Assembly: GCA_034189165.1 (NCBI GenBank)
Contig: JAXHVN010000051.1
Span: 1-46,588, forward strand
Reading direction: 5' to 3'
From: JAASSS01 sp021767745
GTDB lineage: Bacteria; Pseudomonadota; Gammaproteobacteria; UBA5335
DNA: 46,588 bases
In this document: positions 40,624-46,588 of the stretch, piece by piece
How the letters are laid out: the number at the start of each line of letters is the position of its first letter
How positions within the stretch are numbered: the stretch's first letter is position 1
Translations under genes and position numbers: made by a program
Notes under the pieces: model-generated
What the model was told of the DNA's origin: nothing
What the model saw: the letters and a program-made list of their open reading frames with translations, nothing else
The model's database searches: none

Positions 40624-41100
40624 ATGGCCAATTCCAACGTCAAGACCAAGAACGAGCGCCTCATCGTCGCCAACCGCAAGGCCCGCCACGAGTACGCCAT
40701 CGAGGATACCTTCGAGGCCGGCATTGCCCTGCAGGGCTGGGAAGTGAAGGCACTGCGGGCCGGGCGCGCCCAGCTGACCGAGGCCTACGTGATCGTGCGC
40801 GAGGGCGAGGCCTTCCTGCTCGGCGGGCACATCAATCCGCTGCCGGCGGCCTCGACACATGTCGTCGCCGAACCGCAGCGCACGCGCAAGCTGCTGCTGC
40901 ATCGGCGCGAGCTGGACCGGCTGATCGGCGCCGTCGAACGGCGCGGCTACGCCCTCGTGCCGCTGCGCATGTACTGGGAACGCGGGCTCGCCAAGCTGGA
41001 GATCGGCCTGGCCAAGGGCAAGAAAGCGCACGACAAGCGCGCCGCCGAGCGCGAGCGCGACTGGCAGCGCGAGCGCCAGCGCATCCTGAAGTCCCACTGA
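40624..41100 (+). CDS. smpB: SsrA-binding protein SmpB
   Basis: 158 residues. SmpB binds tmRNA and places it in stalled ribosomes. Conserved: ARHEYAIEDTFEAGIALQGW, EVKALRAGRAQLTEAYV, the C-terminal helix KGKKAHDKRAAERERDW. ATG at 40624; probably leaderless. It is followed 129 bases later by ssrA, its RNA partner. Confidence 0.98.
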   Translation: MANSNVKTKNERLIVANRKARHEYAIEDTFEAGIALQGWEVKALRAGRAQLTEAYVIVREGEAFLLGGHINPLPAASTHVVAEPQRTRKLLLHRRELDRLIGAVERRGYALVPLRMYWERGLAKLEIGLAKGKKAHDKRAAERERDWQRERQRILKSH

Positions 41101-41186
41101 GCCGCCGGCCGCCCGCCGCTCATCGGCCCGTCGACGGCCTTGAAATGCGGCATCGGCGCTCCCACCTACACCGCACGGCGAGGCCC

Positions 41187-41215
41187 GGGACAAGCCGCCC
41201 GGGCGCTGCTAGAAT
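41187..41215 (+). promoter_or_regulatory. sigma-70 promoter of ssrA
   Basis: GGGACA (41187-41192), 17 bases, TAGAAT (41210-41215). A start near 41222 leaves a short leader removed during 5' processing of tmRNA. Confidence 0.65.
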
Positions 41216-41229
41216 CGAATGGTTCTTTC

Positions 41230-41591
41230 GGGGGCGACATGGCTTCGACGCAGGTCGCGAAACCGGAGGTGCATGCCGAGGGCGCAAGCTTCCTCGTTAA
41301 TCCGGTTGCAAAATCATAGTTGCCAACGACGACAACTACGCACTCGCTGCTTAATACCCAGTAGGGTGCCGTCTGACCGGGGCCGTGCTTGTGCGCCCGG
41401 ACCCAGGCGTCGACTCTCACAAGCTCGCGGAGCGGCTCGCCCGAGGCCTAACCGCTAAAACCTCATCGGGATCGCCGGTCGTTTTCCCTGCTCGTCGGGT
41501 AGCGGCCGGCTAAAACAATAGACGAGATAAGCATGTAGAGCCGAAGGCAGAGGACTTGCGGACGCGGGTTCGATTCCCGCCGCCTCCACCA
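41230..41591 (+). ncRNA. ssrA: transfer-messenger RNA (tmRNA)
   Basis: 362 bases. The tRNA-like ends pair as GGGGGCG with CGCCTCC, including the alanine-identity G3:T70 pair, followed by ACCA. The resume codon is GCC at 41322, and the tag reads ANDDNYALAA then TAA at 41352, differing from E. coli (ANDENYALAA) at one residue. Downstream pseudoknot and T-arm sequences (GGACGCGGGTTCGATTCCCG) are typical. It lies next to smpB. Confidence 0.97.
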
Positions 41592-41622
41592 ATTTTTTTC
41601 AAGTCAGGCAGTGAAGCCTACG

Positions 41623-41648
41623 AGAGCCGCTGGCGGGGCGGCTCTTTT
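41623..41648 (+). terminator. Rho-independent terminator of ssrA
   Basis: Eight-base stem AGAGCCGC/GCGGCTCT with a seven-base loop and a TTTT run. A run of seven Ts also directly follows the tmRNA CCA end. Confidence 0.8.
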
Positions 41649-41690
41649 CCTGTCGGCAGTCTTATCTTGGACTGCATGGATCTGAAGAGG

Positions 41691-42218
41691 TCAGCCGACC
41701 GGATCGCGACCGGCCCCGGTCGGCTCACTGATCGCGCAATCACCGCACAATCCCTTGATTTCCACGACAGCATTGGTCGGCTGGAATCGGCGTTGCCCTG
41801 CAATCTTGTTCAACAATGACTTCAGGCGCGCTGATTCCACTTCATCGACATGCCCGCAACTGGAGCAAAGAAGATATTGGCTCTCATGCGCGTGCTCCGG
41901 GTGGTCGCAGGGCAGATAAGACTGCGTGGTTTCCAGCCGGTGCACGAGACCTACCCGGATGAGGAAGTCCAGATGCCGGTAGATGGTCAGGGGTGCAATC
42001 TTGCGTTGCTGGCGTTTTTCCAGCAGGGCGATTAGCTCGTAGGCGGAGAGTGGGCGCTCGCTGGCTACCAGTTCTGCATACGCGGCCAATCTCGCGGGCG
42101 TCAGACGCTCCGCCGCCTCCGCGCAGCGCGTTTCGGCCAGCCTGAACCACTTCGCAGGCAGCGGCGGCATGCTCTTGGCGAGCTCCAGCCGACGCGACTT
42201 TTCTCTCGTTCTCGCCAT
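41691..42218 (-). CDS. zur: Fur-family zinc regulator, probably Zur
   Basis: 175 residues, Fur superfamily. Winged helix with recognition helix APLTIYRHLDFLIRVGLV, a metal-binding HPEHAHE, and two structural zinc CxxC pairs (Cys 118/121 and 158/161). It is clearly apart from the Fur protein at 38 kb, and the zinc-type neighbours and a Zur-box-like site at 46.3 kb point to Zur. Last gene of the operon, 33 bases after the DUF3299 gene. A TACAAT at 42225-42230 ends seven bases before its ATG, so it may also have its own leaderless transcript. No ribosome site is seen. Confidence 0.88.
   Translation of the reverse strand: MARTREKSRRLELAKSMPPLPAKWFRLAETRCAEAAERLTPARLAAYAELVASERPLSAYELIALLEKRQQRKIAPLTIYRHLDFLIRVGLVHRLETTQSYLPCDHPEHAHESQYLLCSSCGHVDEVESARLKSLLNKIAGQRRFQPTNAVVEIKGLCGDCAISEPTGAGRDPVG
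41693..41725. other. 10-bp inverted repeat at the zur 3' end
   Basis: AGCCGACCGG and CCGGTCGGCT with a 13-base loop, lying in the last codons of zur and overlapping the stop. No T run follows on the minus strand, so it may protect or weakly terminate the operon mRNA. Confidence 0.4.
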
Positions 42219-42251
42219 GATGTGATTGTACTCCGGCGGACGACGTCGAAC

Positions 42252-43184
42252 TCACGGCTTGATGAGACGAGCCTCGTGGAGGCGGTACACCACGCCCGCC
42301 TTGCTCGTCCGTTGCGGTTCGAAACGGCCCTCGAGCAGCACCGGGTCCCAGGACGCCTCGATGCCATCGCTGGCGAAGACTTCCACGGCACCCGCGGGGC
42401 CGCCTGGCAAATGGAAGAAGCAGCTCGGCGGGTTCGCGGTGAGAAGAAACCGTCGCTGCTTCAGATCCGGCTCGAGCGGCATCATGAAACCGGACAGCTT
42501 CACCGTCGTTCCGGCTCGTTCAGAGATCGCCTCGGGGAAGTCGGCAATGAGCATCGTCTCCAAGTAATGGACGCGGGCCCGCATCAACTCGTCCCATGAC
42601 ACGCCCCCCTCCACCACGGGCAGTTTCGGAAATCCGGCGGCATCAAGGCTGATCACGTTCACCAGAATCTCGATACGCGCCTGGCCAAGGGTCACCGTGA
42701 CCTGGTCCAGGCCCATCTGCCCGCCGACCACCGCAAATTCGACCACACCGTATTCATCCGTGGACGACCGGGGTGACACCTCCTTCGGCTCGAGCAATCG
42801 GCTGGTGCCCTCGATGGAGAACACGGGCGTGGCACCCAGCACCGGGTTTGCGTCCGGCGTTTCGACCTGGACGGCAAGGTAGGCGTAGTCCTGCTGCAGT
42901 AGATCCACGACGTGGCGCCCTTGTTCGTCGACATAGCCACCCTCGGACAGCACCTCGATCCGAACGTCAGTTGCATCGGCGACGTGAACGGGCGCGGGCT
43001 CCCCCGCCAGGGGCTCCTCCGTTCGCCGCGGAGGGGGTTCGGCAGCGAGTTCCTCCGCAGTCAGGCCGCCGGCAAGCCCTGCCACGTCGTCGTCAGCGTC
43101 CTGAGCCTGAACGCTCATCGCCATCACAGCGAGGATCACAAGCAGGTAGCGCCGCCGTTTCAGGCTGTCCCGACGTGCTCTCAT
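42252..43184 (-). CDS. exported DUF3299 protein of a zinc-linked ABC operon
   Basis: 310 residues. A signal peptide is clear: basic MRARRDSLKRRR, hydrophobic YLLVILAVMAMS and an AQA-type cleavage site near residue 28, so it is likely periplasmic. A middle beta-rich part (about 70-180) is followed by a DUF3299-type domain at the C terminus with KLSGFMMPLE and PPSCFFHLPGGP (252-263), ending GVVYRLHEARLIKP. Such proteins accompany FtsX/LolD-type ABC pairs in Zur-regulated loci of Pseudomonas (the PA4064-PA4066 arrangement, from memory). Function unknown. Its ATG shares one base with the permease stop (TGATG). Confidence 0.8.
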   Translation of the reverse strand: MRARRDSLKRRRYLLVILAVMAMSVQAQDADDDVAGLAGGLTAEELAAEPPPRRTEEPLAGEPAPVHVADATDVRIEVLSEGGYVDEQGRHVVDLLQQDYAYLAVQVETPDANPVLGATPVFSIEGTSRLLEPKEVSPRSSTDEYGVVEFAVVGGQMGLDQVTVTLGQARIEILVNVISLDAAGFPKLPVVEGGVSWDELMRARVHYLETMLIADFPEAISERAGTTVKLSGFMMPLEPDLKQRRFLLTANPPSCFFHLPGGPAGAVEVFASDGIEASWDPVLLEGRFEPQRTSKAGVVYRLHEARLIKP

Positions 43185-44479
43185 CAGCCCTGCGCCAAGG
43201 TCCGGGCCACATCGGTACGATAGGCCTGCACCGCGGGGATCGCCGCGGCAACGACGCCAACACCGAACAGGCCGACTAGCAGAAACGTCTCCGCAGGCAG
43301 CCACGTCCAGCCCGTCAAGGCAACACCGCGTGCGCTCTCGAGCCAGCCGCCAAGCAGTGCCATGACGCCGTGGCCGACTAAAAATCCAAGAGCAACGCCG
43401 CAGATCGATAGCAAAAGCCCTTCCAGCAGCAACGCCCAGAACAACTCCCAGCGCGTCGCGCCGAGACAGCGCAGCATGGCCAGATCCCCCCGTCGAGCGC
43501 GAAGGGAGCCGTAGAGCGCGGCGAAGACCGACAGCGCCGCCGTCAGAATCAGCACGCCGGAAAACATCTTCAGCCCATCGAGGCCGATGCCCACGAGCTG
43601 CAGGATCCGCGAGATCACGACGGCCGGTGCGGCGGCCTGCAGGGAGCCGCTGGCGGCCACCTCACGGGGGAAGGTCATCGCCGCCAGCGGAGAGCGGTAC
43701 TGAATCAGCATGGCGGTGATTTCACGCCGCGCATCGGTGTGGCCGGAGTCTGGATGATCCTGATGATGGTGGTCATCGTCGTGCGCGTGCCCGGAGAGGT
43801 GATCGTCTTCGTGCCCGTGCTCCTCCTGGTGGTCCGCGTGTGCTACATGCGCCGGCGACTGCTCCTCTCCGTGGAGGGCCCAGACGCTCTCCAGAGACGT
43901 CAGGATCAGGCGATCGATCACGGTTCCCGTGGGCTCGAGCACGCCGACAACCCGGTAGAGTTGGGATTGATGCTTGTGGCCGCCTGCCGCCAGGCCATGC
44001 GCGCCCGCAAATCGGGACTCCGCCTCCAGCCCCGCCAGCTCCGCCGCCGTGGCTCCCGCCACCGCCTCCATCGGATCGCGCCAGAAGCGACCCGCGGCCA
44101 GGTGGGCTGCGTAGAGTCCCGCGTAGGCCTCCGTCGTACCCACGATGCGAAAGCCCTGGTAACTGTCCCCCAGTGACAGGGGGATCGCCGAGCCCACGCG
44201 CGGATCACTCGCCCACCGGTCGGCTTCCTGCTGATCGATATTCCCGGGCGGGATGTCCGCATGGTAGACCGCGGCAAGCACCAGCTGCACAGGGCTCCCA
44301 TTGGCGCCAAGCACCAGATCGACGCCGCGCGCATCCCGCGACAGCGTCTCGGCAAGCTGAGCACCCGCCAGGAGCAACAGCACGATGCTCGCGGTGCCGA
44401 GGCCCATCAGCACGACATTCACCGCTGAGGACAGTGGCGACAGCCGCAGATTCGCCACCGCCAGGCGCAGCCAGGTCAA
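43184..44479 (-). CDS. FtsX-like ABC transporter permease with His-rich loop
   Basis: 431 residues of the LolC/MacB/FtsX type: one N-terminal helix (about 20-42), a large periplasmic domain, then three C-terminal helices with the FtsX fold (LILTAALSVFAALYGSLRARRGDLAMLR at about 304-331, shown as LILTAALSVFAALYGSLRA then RRGDLAMLR). The periplasmic part carries 14 histidines within residues 203-247 amid Asp and Glu, a typical low-affinity Zn(II)-binding stretch. The start is TTG at 44479, overlapping the ATPase stop as TTGA. It should pair with the ATPase next to it; its cargo is not shown by the sequence. Confidence 0.88.
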   Translation of the reverse strand: MTWLRLAVANLRLSPLSSAVNVVLMGLGTASIVLLLLAGAQLAETLSRDARGVDLVLGANGSPVQLVLAAVYHADIPPGNIDQQEADRWASDPRVGSAIPLSLGDSYQGFRIVGTTEAYAGLYAAHLAAGRFWRDPMEAVAGATAAELAGLEAESRFAGAHGLAAGGHKHQSQLYRVVGVLEPTGTVIDRLILTSLESVWALHGEEQSPAHVAHADHQEEHGHEDDHLSGHAHDDDHHHQDHPDSGHTDARREITAMLIQYRSPLAAMTFPREVAASGSLQAAAPAVVISRILQLVGIGLDGLKMFSGVLILTAALSVFAALYGSLRARRGDLAMLRCLGATRWELFWALLLEGLLLSICGVALGFLVGHGVMALLGGWLESARGVALTGWTWLPAETFLLVGLFGVGVVAAAIPAVQAYRTDVARTLAQG

Positions 44480-45144
44480 GACGCCACACCCATTTCGAAC
44501 TCGTGGTCCAGATGCCCGCGCACCCGCTGGTCGTGCGTCACAACGAGTAGCGCTGCGCCAGCCGCCAGGGCGGACTCTTGCAGCAGCGCAAGCGCCTGGC
44601 CCGCATGCCGGTCATCCAGGGCTGAGGTCGGTTCATCGGCCATCACCAGCCTGGGCCCATGCACCAGCGCCCGGGCAATGGCAACCCGCTGAGCCTGCCC
44701 CTGGCTGAGCATCGCCGGCTTGCGGTCCTCAAGCCCGGTCAGGCCAAGCTGCTGGAACAGCGTTCTGATGCGCTCCCGGTTGACCGGCACCCTGGCCAGT
44801 CGCTGAGCGAGCAGCACGTTCTCTCGCACGGTCAGCGCAGGCAGCAGATGGAAGCGTTGAAAGACCAGACCGATGTGCTGACCCCGGAACCGGTCCAGCT
44901 TAGACCCGTGCAGGGCGGCGAGATCCTGACCGAGGATGTGGATGGATCCGTCACCGGCGCGAATCAGACCCGCCAGCAGGTGCAGGAATGTGGTTTTGCC
45001 GCAGCCGGAAGGGCCGATCACGGCCATGCTCTCGCCACGGCCCAGATGACACGCCGAGACCTTCACCACCGGGTGCTCCCCATAGGTGAAGCGAAGGTCG
45101 ACGACGCGTATCGCGGAAGACGGACGCTGGACGCGCAGTTCCAT
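44476..45144 (-). CDS. ABC transporter ATP-binding protein (LolD/MacB type)
   Basis: 222 residues. Walker A GPSGCGKT at 44-51, Q-loop VFQRFHLLPALTV, signature LSQGQAQR at 146-153, Walker B LVMADEP at 166-172 and VTHDQRV as switch region. The length and LLPALTV after the Q-loop mark the LolD/MacB/FtsE group that pairs with FtsX-fold permeases. The ATG shares a base with the merC-like stop (TAATG); the stop overlaps the permease start. Confidence 0.95.
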   Translation of the reverse strand: MELRVQRPSSAIRVVDLRFTYGEHPVVKVSACHLGRGESMAVIGPSGCGKTTFLHLLAGLIRAGDGSIHILGQDLAALHGSKLDRFRGQHIGLVFQRFHLLPALTVRENVLLAQRLARVPVNRERIRTLFQQLGLTGLEDRKPAMLSQGQAQRVAIARALVHGPRLVMADEPTSALDDRHAGQALALLQESALAAGAALLVVTHDQRVRGHLDHEFEMGVAS

Positions 45145-45572
45145 TACGCCGCCGGCGGCTCCCCGTACCGCGATGCGCTGCGGCGGTGTCTAGCCCACCG
45201 CCGGAGGTGGGCAAAGGCCAGCAGCAGGGCGCCGGCTGCTGTCATCGGTTGTTCGTAAGTCGCCACCGCGTCGACGAATGCCGCGATCAGCAAGAGCCCA
45301 AGGCCGCTGAACGCTGTAAGGAGAAACGGGAGGCTACTGCTGACAGGCAGGGACGTCCAGGCGATCCAGAGGGTCGCGGGCGCCGCCAGCAGGACCAGTG
45401 CGCGATGGATGTAGGGGTTCTCCGACATCCCAGCGGCAAATGGCAGCAACACGGCCAGGAGCGGCAGGGCGAGACAGTGGAGCAGGCACATCGTCGATAG
45501 CCCCACCGCATACAGATCCAGGCGGCTTGCGCGTGCACTGCCCGTGGCGAGCTGGCCACCGGGCAGGCTCAT
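45144..45572 (-). CDS. MerC-family membrane protein
   Basis: 142 residues with four transmembrane helices. The first helix carries LDLYAVGLSTMCLLHCLALP with Cys 29, His 32 and Cys 33, the conserved metal-thiol pattern of MerC-domain proteins. MerC in mercury operons takes up Hg(II); chromosomal MerC-domain proteins occur beside COG0523 and Zur-controlled genes, so zinc or related metal handling is inferred here. No other mer genes are present. The ATG at 45570-45572 overlaps the preceding stop as ATGA. Confidence 0.85.
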   Translation of the reverse strand: MSLPGGQLATGSARASRLDLYAVGLSTMCLLHCLALPLLAVLLPFAAGMSENPYIHRALVLLAAPATLWIAWTSLPVSSSLPFLLTAFSGLGLLLIAAFVDAVATYEQPMTAAGALLLAFAHLRRWARHRRSASRYGEPPAA

Positions 45573-46294
45573 GGCAGCGCTCCAGTCGCGCAATGCGCAT
45601 CCCCGGAGCCGTGCAGGCGCATCAAGAAGCGCTTGCGCAGATCATCGAACCCCCCACGCTTCAGGAGGGACAACACCCTCTCCTTTGCTTCTGGCCGCAT
45701 CTCCCCCGGAACGCGCTGCGCCCCACACTCAAGCGGATCCCGCTCGATCCCGGACAGGTATGCCTGCTGCCGCCACGAGTCGATGAGACGGGCCCAGTCC
45801 TGTTTGGGGCCGAGGTGCGAATCTGCCGTGAACCACCGCCCACCGGGCGCAAGCCGGCTGACGTTGGCCCGGAACCGGTCAGGCACGTCCGCTCCGGTCT
45901 GGACGTGCCGTGCAACCCGGAGGGATGTCGCCGCGGCGAAGCGGTCAGTCGAGGCGACCGGCGATATGCAACCCTGGAATGGCTTCGAACCGGCGCTGGC
46001 CTGCGACAGCCGGCGGCGATTGACCTGCTGCATCGACTCCGCAGGATCCATGGCGAGGAGCGAAGGCCTCGCCAGCGCGGCCGACAGCGGGATGATCTCC
46101 TCCCCGGCATCACCTTCCACGACCGGCGTACGGGAAATGCTCGGCAAGCCTGCCAAGCATGCAGGAAGGCGGCGATAGCGCCCGCTTCTGCCGGGATTGG
46201 CCGTTTCCGCCCTGCGGGCGTAGCGCTCTGGCCGGTCACCGTCATCTATCACAGGCTCTGCCCTATCGTCGCTCAAAACCGTCCATCCGCCCAC
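45569..46294 (-). CDS. SAM methyltransferase-like protein with degenerate motif I
   Basis: 241 residues. The overall layout is that of a class I SAM-dependent methyltransferase: a motif I-like VVEGDAGEEIIPLSAAL (58-74), motif II acidic AMDPAESM (81-88), a SLRVARHV helix and SRLAPGGRWFTADSH (146-160). Motif I lacks the usual glycines, so SAM binding may be altered or lost. The GTG start at 46294 has no ribosome site; a TTG at 46276 with a GGATGG upstream is an alternative. First gene of the zinc-linked operon, just downstream of the shared operator. Its role with metal genes is unknown. Confidence 0.65.
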   Translation of the reverse strand: MGGWTVLSDDRAEPVIDDGDRPERYARRAETANPGRSGRYRRLPACLAGLPSISRTPVVEGDAGEEIIPLSAALARPSLLAMDPAESMQQVNRRRLSQASAGSKPFQGCISPVASTDRFAAATSLRVARHVQTGADVPDRFRANVSRLAPGGRWFTADSHLGPKQDWARLIDSWRQQAYLSGIERDPLECGAQRVPGEMRPEAKERVLSLLKRGGFDDLRKRFLMRLHGSGDAHCATGALP

Positions 46295-46303
46295 CCAAGA
46301 AAT

Positions 46304-46316
46304 GATATGTTATAAC
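46304..46316. promoter_or_regulatory. Zur-box-like operator between divergent genes
   Basis: GATATGTTATAAC matches the gammaproteobacterial Zur core GTTATANTATAAC at 10 of 12 informative positions, in a GC-rich genome where such A/T stretches are rare. It overlaps a TTGTTC-N16-TATAAC promoter-like pair on the minus strand and sits 15 to 40 bases from both divergent starts. Confidence 0.7.
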
Positions 46317-46347
46317 GTTTTACGGCGCTTGAACAAGGAGCCCAACC

Positions 46348-46588
46348 GTGAAACCGCTTCTACCCGTGACCGTGCTGTCGGGCTTCCTCGGCGCCGGCAA
46401 GACCACGCTGATGAACCATGTCCTGAACAACCGCGAGGGACTGCGCGTTGCGGTGATCGTCAACGATATGGGCGAGGTCAATATCGATGCCGACCTGCTG
46501 CGCGGTGAGGTGTCGCTGCAGCAGGTCGACGAGAAGCTCGTGGAAATGACCAACGGCTGCATCTGCTGCACGCTGCGGGAAGACCTGC
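46348..46588 (+). CDS. COG0523 GTPase, putative metal chaperone (cut by window edge)
   Basis: The first 80 residues of a CobW/COG0523 G3E GTPase. Walker A GFLGAGKTT (12-20), NDMGEVNID and the metal-binding CxCC motif (Cys 71/73/74 in NGCICCTLRED) are all present. Such proteins deliver metal to client enzymes; members under Zur control are linked to zinc starvation. The GTG at 46348 follows AAGGAG by seven bases. Right part missing. Confidence 0.93.
   Translation, partial: MKPLLPVTVLSGFLGAGKTTLMNHVLNNREGLRVAVIVNDMGEVNIDADLLRGEVSLQQVDEKLVEMTNGCICCTLREDL

Noticed and set aside
40495..41193. N-terminal extension of the NSS transporter across smpB
   Set aside because: Opposite to smpB; the transporter family start and a ribosome site are at 40494.
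41219..41458. Small open frame inside ssrA
   Set aside because: The region folds as tmRNA; the only translated part expected is the ten-residue tag.
41556..41819. 87-codon open frame after ssrA
   Set aside because: Starts in the tmRNA 3' end, crosses its terminator and runs antisense to zur.
45661..46245. 194-codon alternative frame over the methyltransferase-like gene
   Set aside because: Arg/Ser-rich shadow. The frame chosen has the PGG motif, a normal composition and an ATGA junction to the next gene.

Overview
The window is GC-rich chromosomal DNA of a gammaproteobacterium. The order secG, tRNA-Leu, nuoA-N, rimP-nusA-infB together with ftsH, carAB, dapB, an hrcA-controlled dnaK cluster, recN, fur/bamE, smpB and ssrA fits the purple-sulfur, halophilic or Xanthomonas-like side of the class (Chromatiales or Ectothiorhodospiraceae relatives). 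The species cannot be named from the sequence. Nearly every base is in a gene, and no gene-free stretch longer than 300 bases was found.

From left to right: (1) 1-2.7 kb holds, on the minus strand, tRNA-fMet, rimP, nusA and the start of infB, which is cut by the window edge. A strong promoter precedes the tRNA and three hairpins lie between the tRNA and rimP. (2) 2.7-17.4 kb is a complete 14-gene complex I operon, nuoA-N, headed by tRNA-Leu(GAG) with its own promoter. (3) 17.5-24.8 kb carries secG, tpiA, glmM, folP, ftsH and rlmE, then divergent yhbY, then a DUF4149 membrane protein and greA. (4) 24.8-30.1 kb carries carB, carA and dapB. (5) 30.2-35.3 kb is the heat-shock cluster hrcA-grpE-dnaK-dnaJ with a CIRCE operator over the hrcA promoter. 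(6) 35.4-41.6 kb has nadK-recN, fur facing bamE, rnfH, a sodium-dependent (NSS) transporter, smpB and ssrA (tmRNA, tag ANDDNYALAA).

(7) 41.7-46.6 kb is the accessory part and the most interesting region: a tightly overlapping minus-strand operon of a methyltransferase-like protein, a MerC-family membrane protein, a LolD/MacB-type ABC ATPase, an FtsX-type permease with a 14-histidine loop, an exported DUF3299 protein and a Fur-family regulator that looks like Zur. Facing it across a 53-base gap is a COG0523 metal-chaperone GTPase (cut by the right edge). A Zur-box-like palindrome lies in the gap. I read this as a zinc-starvation module whose substrate, exact role and methyltransferase function are not established by the sequence.

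The housekeeping genes work in translation and transcription (infB, nusA, rimP, greA, rlmE, yhbY, smpB/ssrA), respiration (nuo), proteostasis (dnaK system, ftsH), pyrimidine/arginine, lysine/peptidoglycan and folate precursors (carAB, dapB, glmM, folP), NADP supply (nadK), DNA repair (recN) and outer-membrane assembly (bamE).
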